From Zavarzinia aquatilis (GTDB taxonomy: Bacteria; Pseudomonadota; Alphaproteobacteria; Zavarziniales; Zavarziniaceae): a stretch of DNA of 64,000 bases. The stretch lies in the NCBI RefSeq assembly GCF_003173035.1, contig NZ_QGLE01000001.1:124001-188000 (forward strand), given 5' to 3'. The notes below the pieces were generated by a model that had not been told where the DNA came from, did no database searches, and worked only from the letters and a program-made list of their open reading frames with translations. Below are positions 55,770-64,000 of this stretch, one piece after another (position 1 is the stretch's first letter; each line of letters begins with the position of its first letter). Made by a program: the position numbers and the translations under genes.

Positions 55770-55897
55770 CTCGTCTCTCTCCCCCATTTGTCGGACGACA
55801 AATAACACGAAGCGCGGCCTTCGCACGACAGTTGCGCTGCCGGGCGGCGCGCACCACAATCCCGCGGCGAGAAACAGCCGCGGGGGGATAACGCAGC

Positions 55898-56812
55898 GTG
55901 ATCGACGTCGAGGGGCTTTGTTTCGATTATCCGGCCAAGCGGGCCTTGTCGGATGTCAGTTTCACCATCGAACCGGGCACGGTCACGGCGCTGGTCGGGC
56001 CGAACGGCGCCGGCAAGACGACCTTGCTGCGCTGCCTCGCGACGCTGGAGTTGCCCTATGCCGGGCGCATCCGCCTCGATGGCATCGACACCGGAGAGGA
56101 GCCGCTGCGTGCCCGTCGCCTGCTCGGCTTCCTCGACGAATTCTTCGGCCTGTATGACGATCTGTCGGTCCGCCGCTGCCTGACCTATTGGGCGGGGGCG
56201 CATGGGCTGTCCGGCGACACCGATGCCGCCGTGCTCGACGCCGCGACGCGCCTTGGCCTTTCCGACCGGCTGGAGGAGCGGGCGGGCAGCCTGTCGCGCG
56301 GTCTGCGCCAGCGCCTTGCCATCGCGCAGGTGATCATCCACCGACCGCGCATCCTGCTGATGGACGAGCCGGCCTCGGGCCTCGACCCGGAGGCGCGGGC
56401 GGGTCTCGCCGACCTGATCCGCAGCCTGCAGGCGGAAGGGATGACGATCGTCGTCTCGTCCCACATTCTCGTCGAGTTGCAGGACTATTCCAGTCACATG
56501 CTGATCGTCGACAAGGGCCGCATCGTCGATCACGCGCCCATCGGCGGCGCGCGGGCCTATCGGCGCAGCCGCCGCCTGCGTCTCGTACTGTCGCGCCCGG
56601 CCGATGGCCTCGCCCGCGCCCTTGGCGACGTGGCGGGTCTCGCCGTCACGCCGGATGGACTGGTCGCCCAGTTCGATTTCGCCGAAGACCTCGAGGCGCA
56701 GGCGGCATTGCTCGCCCGGCTCGTCGGCGGTGGCCTGCCGGTCGCCGCCTTCGGCGAGGATCACGAGAGCCTGCAGGACCGCTATATCGAGAAACTGAAG
56801 GCGTCGCGATGA
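55898..56812 (+). CDS. ABC transporter ATP-binding protein
   Basis: 304 residues, GTG start after GGGGGG. Walker A VGPNGAGKTT, signature LSRGLRQRLAIA (R in place of G), Walker B ILLMDEPASGLD, switch VSSHILVEL. The C-terminal about 75 residues resemble the extra domain of ABC-2 exporters. Its stop overlaps the start of the permease gene (ATGATGA). Confidence 0.92.
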   Translation: MIDVEGLCFDYPAKRALSDVSFTIEPGTVTALVGPNGAGKTTLLRCLATLELPYAGRIRLDGIDTGEEPLRARRLLGFLDEFFGLYDDLSVRRCLTYWAGAHGLSGDTDAAVLDAATRLGLSDRLEERAGSLSRGLRQRLAIAQVIIHRPRILLMDEPASGLDPEARAGLADLIRSLQAEGMTIVVSSHILVELQDYSSHMLIVDKGRIVDHAPIGGARAYRRSRRLRLVLSRPADGLARALGDVAGLAVTPDGLVAQFDFAEDLEAQAALLARLVGGGLPVAAFGEDHESLQDRYIEKLKASR

Positions 56813-58113
56813 TGAGCCTGATCTTCAATCCGGAACTCCGCCGCAACCTGTGGCTCGAATTCAGCCCGGCGCGGCTGATCGCCATGCCGGCGGTGCTGTT
56901 CATGGTTCTGCTGCTCGCCTGGACCTGGGGCAAGGACGAGGGCATGGCCATCGCCGCCGCCGTCTCGGGCTGGGCGCTGCTGGTGCTCTGGGGCACGCGG
57001 CTCGCCTGCGATGCCGTGATTTCCGAGGTTCAGGGCCGGACCTGGGATGGCCAGCGTCTCTCGGGTCTCGGCCCCTTGCGCATGACCATCGGCAAGCTGG
57101 CGGGCGGTCCCGCCTATGCCTGGTACGGCGGGGCGATCTGCCTCCTCGCCCTTCTCGGCAGCGGGGGCATCGCGGGTGAGCCGCTGGTGCCCATCAGCCT
57201 CGTCGTCACCGGTTTGTTCGCGCAGAGCGTGGCGCTGTGGTTCGGCCTCGTGCAACTGCGGCTGCGCTCGGGCGTGCAGCGTTTCCATGTCACCTTCGCG
57301 CAGATCGTCGGTATCGCGGTCTCGGTCCAGCTCGCGCCCTTCGATCATTTCTTCGACGTGACGGTGACCTGGTACGGTCTGACCTTCGATGCCTTTGAAT
57401 TTGCCCTCATGTCGACGGCGGTGTTCACAGTCTGGGCCTGGATCGGGTGCTGGCGCCTGATGCGGGCGGAATTGCAGTATCGCAGCTGGCCCCTCTTCTG
57501 GTGCGCCTTCCTTGTCTTCCTCCTCGTCTATTTCGATGGCTTGTCGGGGCAGTATTTCGGTCTGTTCTCGCCCATCGCCAGCCTCAGCGAGGACGAGGCC
57601 TTCCTGTGGCAGGCGGGCGGCTTCATGACCGTGGTCACGGCCAGCTGGTTCGCCATGCTGCTGGAGCCGAAGAGCATCGTCCGCCTGCGCCGACTGCTCG
57701 AGCGGCTGGGGCGGCGCGATTTCGGCCGCGCCCTTGGCGATATGCCGGTCTTCGTCGCCGGCCTGCCGATCCTCGCGATCTCGGCGGTGCTGCTGTCGCT
57801 GGGCAAGCCGGAGCCGGGCCTCATCCTGGTGCAGGCAGCCTCGCTCGTCCTGTTCCTGCTGCGCGATGCGGCGCTCGTCTATTATGTTGTCCTCTCGGGG
57901 TCGCGGCGCGGGCATCTCGCCGCGCTCGTTTACCTCGTGCTGCTCTATGGCATCGTGCCGGGCATCCTGACCGGGGCGGACGCCGGGCCGCTGCTCGCCG
58001 CCTTCGTGCCGCTGGCCGCCCAGGCGCCGGTGATCGGTCTCCTTGGCCCCGGGTTGCAGGCGGCGGGCTTCGCCTTCCTGCTCTCCACCCGGCTCACCAG
58101 GCCGAAGGCCTGA
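56809..58113 (+). CDS. ABC transporter membrane protein
   Basis: 434 residues, about 11-12 hydrophobic helices (for example VLFMVLLLAWTW, FALMSTAVFTVWAWIG, FLVFLLVYFDGL). Not a classic short ABC-2 permease but placed as one: its start overlaps the ATPase gene. Probably an exporter. Substrate unknown. The following oxidase gene starts 4 bp after its stop. Confidence 0.82.
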   Translation: MMSLIFNPELRRNLWLEFSPARLIAMPAVLFMVLLLAWTWGKDEGMAIAAAVSGWALLVLWGTRLACDAVISEVQGRTWDGQRLSGLGPLRMTIGKLAGGPAYAWYGGAICLLALLGSGGIAGEPLVPISLVVTGLFAQSVALWFGLVQLRLRSGVQRFHVTFAQIVGIAVSVQLAPFDHFFDVTVTWYGLTFDAFEFALMSTAVFTVWAWIGCWRLMRAELQYRSWPLFWCAFLVFLLVYFDGLSGQYFGLFSPIASLSEDEAFLWQAGGFMTVVTASWFAMLLEPKSIVRLRRLLERLGRRDFGRALGDMPVFVAGLPILAISAVLLSLGKPEPGLILVQAASLVLFLLRDAALVYYVVLSGSRRGHLAALVYLVLLYGIVPGILTGADAGPLLAAFVPLAAQAPVIGLLGPGLQAAGFAFLLSTRLTRPKA

Positions 58114-58117
58114 CGCC

Positions 58118-59407
58118 GTGGCCGGCCTGTGGCGCAACTGGTCGGGGCTGCAGCAGGCGGCCCCCGCGCTTTCCTTCGCACCGGTGGAGGAGAGCGGCAT
58201 TGTCGCCGCCGTGCGCGAGGCGGGGGCACGCGGCCTTGGCCTTCGCGTCGTCGGCAGCGGCCATTCCTTCACCCCGCTCTGTGTCACCGACGGCGCCCAG
58301 ATCAGCCTCGCCGGCCATGCCGGTCTCGTCTCGGTCGAAGGGACGCAGGCGCGGGTAAAGGCCGGCACCACGATCCGCGCCCTTGGACCCCAGCTTCGGG
58401 CCAAGGGGCTGAACCTCGCCAATCAGGGCGATATCGACGCCCAGGCCATCGCCGGGGCCATCGGCACGGCGACCCATGGCACCGGCCTTGGCCGGGGCTG
58501 CCTGTCGGCGCAGGTCGCCGGGCTTCGCCTCGTCACGGCAAAGGGCGAGGTCATCGAGTGCGACGGGGAGCGCGACCCCGATGTCTTCAACGCGGCGCGC
58601 GCCGCCCTCGGCGGCATCGGCATCATCTCGGAAGCGGTGATCGACTGCCTGCCCGCCTATAACCTGCGTGAGGGACGGCGTGTCGCCCCCCTCGACGAGG
58701 TCATCGCGGGTTTCCGCAAGGAGGCGGCGGCCCATGTCCATGCGGAATTCTTCTGGTTTCCGCTGAGCGACAGCGCCGTGGTCAAGACCCTGGACCCGAC
58801 GGACGAGCCGCCGGGGCGCTGGCGCGCACTGCGGATCGCCAAGGAAGCCGCGCTGGAGAACGGCGCGCTCTGGGGTTTCGGGCAATTGTCGCGGCGCGTG
58901 CCGGCGCTGGCGGGGCCGCTGGCCCGTTTGTCGGCGGCGGCGGGCGGTGGCGCCGGCTTCGTCGACGAGGCGCATCGCGCCTTTCCCTCGCAGCGTTCGG
59001 TCCGCTTCAACGAGATGGAATATGCCGTGCCGGCGGACGAGGGCCTGTCCTGCATCGCCGAGATCAGGGACTGGTTCCGCCGCACGGGCGAGAAGGTCTA
59101 TTTCCCGGTCGAATTCCGCTTCGTCGCCGCCGACGACATCTGGCTCAGTCCCTTCTTCGGCCGGGCCAGCGCGACCATCGCCGTGCACCGCCTGGCGGGG
59201 GAGGATTTCAAACCCTATTTCGCGGCAATGGAGGCGATCTTCCGCAACCACGGCGGAAGGCCCCATTGGGGCAAGCTGCATACGCTGAAGGCGGCGGAAT
59301 TGTCGGCGCTTTACCCGGCATGGGAGGCGTTTCAGGCGGTGCGCCGCCGGCTCGATCCCGGCGGCCTGTTCCTGAACGATTACCTGCGCGGCCTGTTCGG
59401 CGCTTAA
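58118..59407 (+). CDS. FAD-linked aldonolactone oxidase (D-arabinono-1,4-lactone oxidase family)
   Basis: 429 residues, GTG start 4 bp after the transporter stop. The VAO-type FAD domain has LRVVGSGHSFTP, with the histidine that often carries covalent FAD, and AGAIGTATHGTG. C-terminal: PVEFRFVAADDIWLSP and PHWGKLHT, the HWGK motif of the ALO/GulLO family. It oxidises sugar lactones with O2. Possibly works with the transporter. It overlaps the next gene tail to tail by 4 bases. Confidence 0.88.
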   Translation: MAGLWRNWSGLQQAAPALSFAPVEESGIVAAVREAGARGLGLRVVGSGHSFTPLCVTDGAQISLAGHAGLVSVEGTQARVKAGTTIRALGPQLRAKGLNLANQGDIDAQAIAGAIGTATHGTGLGRGCLSAQVAGLRLVTAKGEVIECDGERDPDVFNAARAALGGIGIISEAVIDCLPAYNLREGRRVAPLDEVIAGFRKEAAAHVHAEFFWFPLSDSAVVKTLDPTDEPPGRWRALRIAKEAALENGALWGFGQLSRRVPALAGPLARLSAAAGGGAGFVDEAHRAFPSQRSVRFNEMEYAVPADEGLSCIAEIRDWFRRTGEKVYFPVEFRFVAADDIWLSPFFGRASATIAVHRLAGEDFKPYFAAMEAIFRNHGGRPHWGKLHTLKAAELSALYPAWEAFQAVRRRLDPGGLFLNDYLRGLFGA

Positions 59408-59811
59408 GGCCCGATCATGCCCGCGACGACGAAGCCGAGGGTGATGAACTGCGCGAGGTTCAGGCCCTGGCTGAGGCCGTGCAGCCGGCTGAAGCTGGCG
59501 GCGGCTTTGGCGTCGCCGGCATCGCGCGCATCGGACAGGCGGATAATCTCGGGCCGCAGCAGCAGATGGGCGAGCACGAAGCCGATGGCGACGAGGCCGA
59601 GCAGGGCGCCCATCCAGAACGGCGGCGCCAGCAGGGCGCCGAAGCCGGTCAGGCCGATCATCGCCGGGAAATAGACAGCGAAGGCGTCGCGCATGAAGCG
59701 GGCGCCTTCCGCCTTGCCCAGCTTGCCGAAGACGAGCGGGGCGAGCATGAACGAGAAAAACGCCATGCCCCCGAAGGCGAGGCTGGAGAGCAGGGCGGCG
59801 AGTGTCATCAT
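59404..59811 (-). CDS. DUF4149-type small membrane protein
   Basis: 135 residues with four helices (LAALLSSLAFGGMAFFSFML, FPAMIGLTGFGALLAPPFW, MGALLGLVAIGFVLAHLL and a final LAQFITLGFVVAGMIG) and a central charged loop. It matches the DUF4149/TMEM205-like pattern. Function unknown. It lies 9 bp after the antiporter gene on the same strand and may belong to that operon. Confidence 0.8.
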   Translation of the reverse strand: MMTLAALLSSLAFGGMAFFSFMLAPLVFGKLGKAEGARFMRDAFAVYFPAMIGLTGFGALLAPPFWMGALLGLVAIGFVLAHLLLRPEIIRLSDARDAGDAKAAASFSRLHGLSQGLNLAQFITLGFVVAGMIGP

Positions 59812-59820
59812 GACCGGATC

Positions 59821-61389
59821 CTAGCCGAAGGAAACGATCAGCACGATGGTCAGAACCGTCAGCGTCCACAAGACCCCATCGCCGACCCCACCGATCGAGA
59901 CATAGCGGGCAAGTCCGACCGCCGCATGGCCGACCAGCCGGCCGCCGCCGCCGATCAAGCCGGCAGCAGCCCCGCCGATGGCGTCGAGCGCCGCGCCGAC
60001 GCGGCCAAAGCCCTGAACCGCCCCGATCACCCAGGACGGCATGGGCACGGCGAGCGCGCCGAGGGCGCCCGGCCGCTGGCGCAGCAGGCGCCGCACCGGT
60101 GTCAGCATGACGAGGGCGGCGGCGGCGAGGGCGATACCCTGCACGATCAGCGGCGTTGCATGGAAGGCGGCTTCGGCCTGCGGGCTGAGGGCGCCGCCGA
60201 AACTGCCGAGGGCAAGGCCGGCGAGGACGAGGAGCAGCGCGGCCGCGCCTTCGCGCAGGCTCAGGCGCTCACCGCCGGGTGTGCCGAATTTCTCGACCAG
60301 CGGGCGCAGGCCAGCGGTGGCGAAGACCACGGCGCCGACGACGACAATGACGATATCGGCCCAGCCGAGGCCGGCGTCGATCAGCGCCTCGCCGATCACT
60401 GCCTTGCCGAGGTAGCCGGCAAGGCCGGGCAGGCCGATGGTCAGGGCGGCCAGCAGGGCGAAGGGCCGCAACCCGGCCGGGGCCTTGCCGCCGCGCATTT
60501 CCAGCGCCCCGGCGACGACGAACAGGAGGGTGGCGTAGACGACATGGCCGATGGCGAGCAGGCGGACACCGTCCAGCGCCTCTGCCGTGCCGAGGCCGAT
60601 GCCGGCGATCATCACGCCCAGCTGGCTGACCACGGCCCAGGTCAGCAGGCGGCGCCAGTCGGATTCGAACAGGGTCGGGATCACCGCCAGCACGGCCATG
60701 GCAAGGCCGAGCCAGATCAGCGCCGGCTCGCCCGGGAACAGGCGGGCGAGGGCGATCACGGCGACCTTGGTCGCGAAGGCGGAAAGAAAGATCGAACCGG
60801 TCGGGCTGGCCGCGGCATAGGCGTGGATCAGCCAGCCGTGCACCGGCGGCGCCGCCGCCTTGATCAAGAGGGCGAGGAGGACGAAGGCCCCGGCGGTCAC
60901 GGTACCGTCGCTGCCAAGGGCGATGCCGACCAGCAGCAGCACGCCGGCCAGGACTTGCAGCAGCAGATAGGCGAGACCGGCGCGAATGGCGGCCTGGGTG
61001 CCGCCGGCCATGACGATGAGAGCAGAGGCGATGGCGATCACCTCGGTCCAGATCATCAGCCCGGCGAGGCTCCGGCTGGCGAGGGCGGCGCAGGCGGCGC
61101 CGGTGGCGACGAGGCCGGCAGCGATGGCGATCCGGTCCTCATGCGCGGCGGCGAACATCAGGCCGGCCCCGGCGACGAGATGGAAGGCGATGGCGAGCGC
61201 GGCATCGAGCGGCTCAAGGACCGGCGCGCCGCCCGCCATGAACATCAGCCACAGGCTGGCCAGCAGGCCGAGGAAGCCGACATTGCGCGCGGCAATCGGG
61301 ATGGGCAGCAAGCCGGCGAGAAGGCCCGCCAGCACGAGCGGCCAGCCCGGCGGCAGCAGCGCCAGATCGAGGGCGAGGGCTTCGGTCAT
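59821..61389 (-). CDS. Mrp/NADH-quinone-oxidoreductase-type proton-conducting subunit (D-type, third copy)
   Basis: 522 residues, about 14 helices. LIKAAAPPVHGWLIHAYAAASPTGSIFLSAFATKVAV carries the TM7/TM8 lysine-histidine segment of NuoL/M/N/MrpD proteins, and RLLTWAVVSQLGVMIAG the later one. C-terminal about 75 residues are an extra amphipathic region (QGFGRVGAALDAIGG). It overlaps the second copy by 4 bases (ATGA). Confidence 0.87.
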   Translation of the reverse strand: MTEALALDLALLPPGWPLVLAGLLAGLLPIPIAARNVGFLGLLASLWLMFMAGGAPVLEPLDAALAIAFHLVAGAGLMFAAAHEDRIAIAAGLVATGAACAALASRSLAGLMIWTEVIAIASALIVMAGGTQAAIRAGLAYLLLQVLAGVLLLVGIALGSDGTVTAGAFVLLALLIKAAAPPVHGWLIHAYAAASPTGSIFLSAFATKVAVIALARLFPGEPALIWLGLAMAVLAVIPTLFESDWRRLLTWAVVSQLGVMIAGIGLGTAEALDGVRLLAIGHVVYATLLFVVAGALEMRGGKAPAGLRPFALLAALTIGLPGLAGYLGKAVIGEALIDAGLGWADIVIVVVGAVVFATAGLRPLVEKFGTPGGERLSLREGAAALLLVLAGLALGSFGGALSPQAEAAFHATPLIVQGIALAAAALVMLTPVRRLLRQRPGALGALAVPMPSWVIGAVQGFGRVGAALDAIGGAAAGLIGGGGRLVGHAAVGLARYVSIGGVGDGVLWTLTVLTIVLIVSFG

Positions 61390-62882
61390 GGCAGCACTCC
61401 AAGGCCGATGGCCGGCGCGACGAAGCGCAGGATCGCGGGCGCCGCGACGAAGAGGACGAGGCAGCCGAGCGCCGTCACGACGGGCGGGATCAGGGCAAGC
61501 AGGGGCAGATGTCCGCTGCCATGGCCGTGATCGTCGTGAGGCAGGGCGTGGGGGTCTTCCGCGCCCGGCTTGCCGAACACGGCGGTGATGAAGATCGGCG
61601 CCAGATAGCCGAGGGTCAGCAGGGTCGAGAGACCGAGGCAGCCGATCAGCAGATAGAGATCGCGCGCCGACGCCGCCTCGAGGAGCAGGAATTTCGGCCA
61701 CATGCCGCCAAGGGGCGGCAGGCCGGCGACCGACAGCGCGCCGACGAGGAAGGAGGCCATGAGCAGCGGCAATTTCGCGCCGATGCCGGCGATTTCCGAC
61801 AGTTTCTTCTTGTGGGTCGCGACCTGGATCGCGCCCGCGCCGAAGAACAGCGTGATCTTGCCAAAGGCGTGCATCACAAGCTGCAGGATGCCGGCCGCGA
61901 TGGCGAGGGGGGAGCCGATGGCGACCGCGAGCGTGACCATGGCGAGCTGGGCCACGGTCGAATAGGCGAGCCGCGCCTTCAGGTCGTCCCTTGTCATGGC
62001 GATGACGCTGGCAGCGATGACGCTGGCGGCGGCGATGACGATCAGCACATCGCCGACGCCCCGTCCGATCACGTCAATGCCGAAGATATAGACGGCGATC
62101 TTGAGCAGGGTGAAGACGCCCGCCTTCACCACGGCGACGGCGTGCAAGAGGGCAGAGACCGGGGTCGGCGCCACCATGGCGGCAGGCAGCCAGCCGTGCA
62201 GCGGCATCAGCGCCGCCTTGCCGACGCCATAGGCGAAGAGGAGGAGGAGCACGGTCAGCGCGCCGTCGCCCAGCTTGCCGTCGAGAATGCCGCCCGCGGT
62301 GAAATCGAGGGTGCCGGCCGCGCTCCAGGTCCACAGGATGGCGCCGAGGAAGGGCACGAGCGAGGTTGCCAGCAGATAGGCGAGGTAACGCCGCGCGCCC
62401 GCGATGGCGCCTTCGGTCTGCCAGTGCACGACCAGCGGATAGGTGACGAGGGTCAGGGCTTCATAGGCGACAAAGAGCGTCGCGAGGTTACCCGCCATGG
62501 CGATGGCCATCGCGGCGGACAGCGCGAGGGCGAAACAGGCATAGAATCGGGTCTGGCGCGGCGCGTGCTCGGCCCGCATGTAGCCGATGGAATAGAGCGA
62601 GTTGAGCCCCCACAGTCCGGCGGCGACCCCGGCGAAGACGAGACCGATCGGCTCCGCCCGCAGCATCAGGGTAAAGCCGGGCAGGATCTGGGCGAGGGCG
62701 ATGGTCGGGGCCGTGCCGGCATCGAAGCCGGCGATCAGCTGCCAGACGGTGAAGGCAAGGCCCGCCGCCGCCGCCAGCGTCACCGCCTCGCGCAGGTTGG
62801 GCGAGCGGCCGGCAAGGGCGATGAGCAGCGCCGCCGCCAGCGGCAGCAGGATCGCGGTCAGCATCAGGTCGGCGGTGGTCAT
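61386..62882 (-). CDS. Mrp/NADH-quinone-oxidoreductase-type proton-conducting subunit (D-type, second copy)
   Basis: 498 residues, about 14 helices. TLFVAYEALTLVTYPLV contains the TM5 glutamate, GKAALMPLHGWLPAAMVAPTPVSALLHAVAVVKAG the TM7 lysine/TM8 histidine region, and LVMHAFGKITLFFGAGA TM11/12. The first such motif is closest to NuoL/M-type. Overlaps 4 bases at both ends, so it is a tightly coupled operon. Confidence 0.9.
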   Translation of the reverse strand: MTTADLMLTAILLPLAAALLIALAGRSPNLREAVTLAAAAGLAFTVWQLIAGFDAGTAPTIALAQILPGFTLMLRAEPIGLVFAGVAAGLWGLNSLYSIGYMRAEHAPRQTRFYACFALALSAAMAIAMAGNLATLFVAYEALTLVTYPLVVHWQTEGAIAGARRYLAYLLATSLVPFLGAILWTWSAAGTLDFTAGGILDGKLGDGALTVLLLLFAYGVGKAALMPLHGWLPAAMVAPTPVSALLHAVAVVKAGVFTLLKIAVYIFGIDVIGRGVGDVLIVIAAASVIAASVIAMTRDDLKARLAYSTVAQLAMVTLAVAIGSPLAIAAGILQLVMHAFGKITLFFGAGAIQVATHKKKLSEIAGIGAKLPLLMASFLVGALSVAGLPPLGGMWPKFLLLEAASARDLYLLIGCLGLSTLLTLGYLAPIFITAVFGKPGAEDPHALPHDDHGHGSGHLPLLALIPPVVTALGCLVLFVAAPAILRFVAPAIGLGVLP

Positions 62883-64000
62883 GGCGCGGTCCCGATCATC
62901 TGGGCAGCGATCCGCGAGGCGAGGGTCAGCATCGGCTCGCTCCAGATGCCAAGGCCGAGGGTGGCGGCGCCGAGCAGGCCGGCCGGCAGGATGAAGGCGG
63001 GATGCAGGTCGCGGCGGGGGCGCGGCTTCTCGGGCACGGCCAGCATCCCCGCTTCGACGATGCGCCAGATATAGGCGACGGTGATGAGCGAGGTCAGCAG
63101 CACGCCGCCGACGACGAGCCAGTTCGCCTGATCGAAGGCCAGCTTGATGACGACGAGTTTGGAGACGAAGCCGGCGGTCAACGGCACGCCGATCAGGGCG
63201 AGGCCGCCGAGGACGAGAAGGCCGAAGGCGACGGGCATGTCCTTGGACAGGCCGGCCAGCGCCTCCATCCGGGTGGAGCCGCGGCGGTGCAGGACGGCGG
63301 CGGTGGTCGCGAACATGCCGCCCTTGATGATGGCGTGGTTGAACAGGTTGACCAGGGCGGCGGCGATGCCGGCGACCCCGCCGAGGCCGAGGGCGACCAG
63401 CATCAGGCCGAGATTGGCGATGGAGGAATAGGCCAGCAGGCGGCGCAGGTCCTTGGTCGTTACCGCGATGACCGAACCCGCGAGCAGCATGGCGAGGCCG
63501 ATGGGCGGCAGCAGGGCGGCGAAATTCACCCGGCCGATCTCGCCCGGGGTGTCGAACACGAAATCCGACATGCGGATCAGCATGTAGATGGCGACCTTGG
63601 TCGCCGTCATGGCGAGGAAGGTGCCGATGGCCGCCGGGGCGTAGGCATAGGCATTGGGCATCCAGCGGTGCAGGGGCAGCATGGCCGCCTTCAGCGCGAC
63701 GCCGACGAAGATGAAGGACGAGCCGACGAGAATCGCCCGCTTGGGCGCCGTCGCCATCCGCTCGCCGAGATCGGCCATGTTCAGCGTGCCGGTGACGACA
63801 TAGAGGAAGGCGATGCCGATGACGAAGAAGGTCGCCCCGGTCGCGCCGAGGATCAGATAGTCGAAGGCCGCGGTCAGGGCGCGGCGGTCCGTGCCGGCGC
63901 CCATGGCGATCAGCACATAGGTCGAGAGCGAGGAGATTTCGAGGAAGACGAAGACATTGAAGATATCGCCGGTGACGACGATGCCGACAAGACCGGCGAG
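62879..64000 (-). CDS. Mrp/NADH-quinone-oxidoreductase-type proton-conducting subunit (D-type, first copy; 5' end outside window)
   Basis: 374 codons visible; the start lies to the right. The visible part begins GDIFNVFVFLEISSLSTYVL (TM5 glutamate), then ALKAAMLPLHRWMPNAYAYAPAAIGTFLAMTATKVAIY (TM7/TM8 region) and VNLFNHAIIKGGMFATTAAV (TM11/12). It resembles MrpD/NuoN. It is the first of three D-type genes in a row; the partner MrpA/B/C/E/F/G genes would be outside. Confidence 0.9.
   Translation of the reverse strand, partial: LAGLVGIVVTGDIFNVFVFLEISSLSTYVLIAMGAGTDRRALTAAFDYLILGATGATFFVIGIAFLYVVTGTLNMADLGERMATAPKRAILVGSSFIFVGVALKAAMLPLHRWMPNAYAYAPAAIGTFLAMTATKVAIYMLIRMSDFVFDTPGEIGRVNFAALLPPIGLAMLLAGSVIAVTTKDLRRLLAYSSIANLGLMLVALGLGGVAGIAAALVNLFNHAIIKGGMFATTAAVLHRRGSTRMEALAGLSKDMPVAFGLLVLGGLALIGVPLTAGFVSKLVVIKLAFDQANWLVVGGVLLTSLITVAYIWRIVEAGMLAVPEKPRPRRDLHPAFILPAGLLGAATLGLGIWSEPMLTLASRIAAQMIGTAP

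Noticed and set aside
59266-61530. Long plus-strand open frame opposite the antiporter genes
   Set aside because: Charged, glutamine/glycine-rich shadow product of transmembrane codons on the other strand; no start signal or domain.

Overview
The window is about two thirds G+C by eye, is almost fully coding, and has no rRNA, tRNA, prophage, insertion sequence or CRISPR array that I can see. Gene content points to a free-living alphaproteobacterium, probably Rhodospirillales-like. The main pointers are an lptF-lptG-lptD-surA-pdxA-rsmA operon divergent from pepA-holC, an FnrL/AadR-type Crp/Fnr regulator, an FbpA/FutA-type ferric binding protein and a multi-gene Mrp-like operon. The genus cannot be fixed from sequence alone.

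Region 1 (1-9.7 kb): small metabolic and stress genes (GST, ArsC, cupin), an orphan Slam-like outer-membrane protein, and an HxlR regulator divergent from an NAD(P)-binding oxidoreductase with a clear multi-site operator. These are followed by a YqiJ/YqiK flotillin operon with a third small gene, and a class III aminotransferase plus glutamine-synthetase-like ligase pair. Region 2 (9.8-16.2 kb): an APH-type kinase, a zinc alcohol dehydrogenase, a kinase-kinase fusion, an FNR-type regulator, a GNAT-like protein and a tandem universal stress protein. Two FNR boxes lie here, one in exact class II geometry, so this looks like an oxygen-limitation module. Region 3 (16.2-27.7 kb): two MFS transporters, a MazEF-type toxin-antitoxin pair, a ferric substrate-binding protein, EttA, a MaoC-phosphotransacetylase fusion with acetate kinase (acetyl-phosphate/ATP conservation), HIT, GNAT and a D-threonine-aldolase-like enzyme.

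Region 4 (27.8-45 kb) is the core genome: rRNA dimethylation, PLP synthesis, outer-membrane protein and LPS assembly, a GT39-type membrane glycosyltransferase, PepA, HolC, an oddly built soluble chemoreceptor-like protein, an ABC-F ATPase, Ndk, NAD kinase and MoaA. A three-copy tandem hairpin repeat separates ndk from nadK. Region 5 (45-54 kb): glycerol kinase, a patatin-like lipase, a GST, and a TetR-linked branched-chain acyl-CoA dehydrogenase and biotin-dependent acyl-CoA carboxylase cluster. The carboxylase alpha chain is split into separate biotin carboxylase and biotin carrier genes.

Region 6 (54-64 kb): a small membrane protein, a 371-bp stretch without a gene, a saccharopine-dehydrogenase-like protein, an ABC transporter translationally linked to an aldonolactone oxidase, and the 3' end of an Mrp-like cation/proton antiporter operon with three consecutive D-type (NuoL/M/N-like) subunits running off the right edge. 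The best candidates for new biology are the FNR-centred module, the inverted-order chemoreceptor-like protein, the tandem hairpin array, the ABC/aldonolactone-oxidase unit and the three-D-subunit antiporter. None is proven to be a new system from sequence alone.
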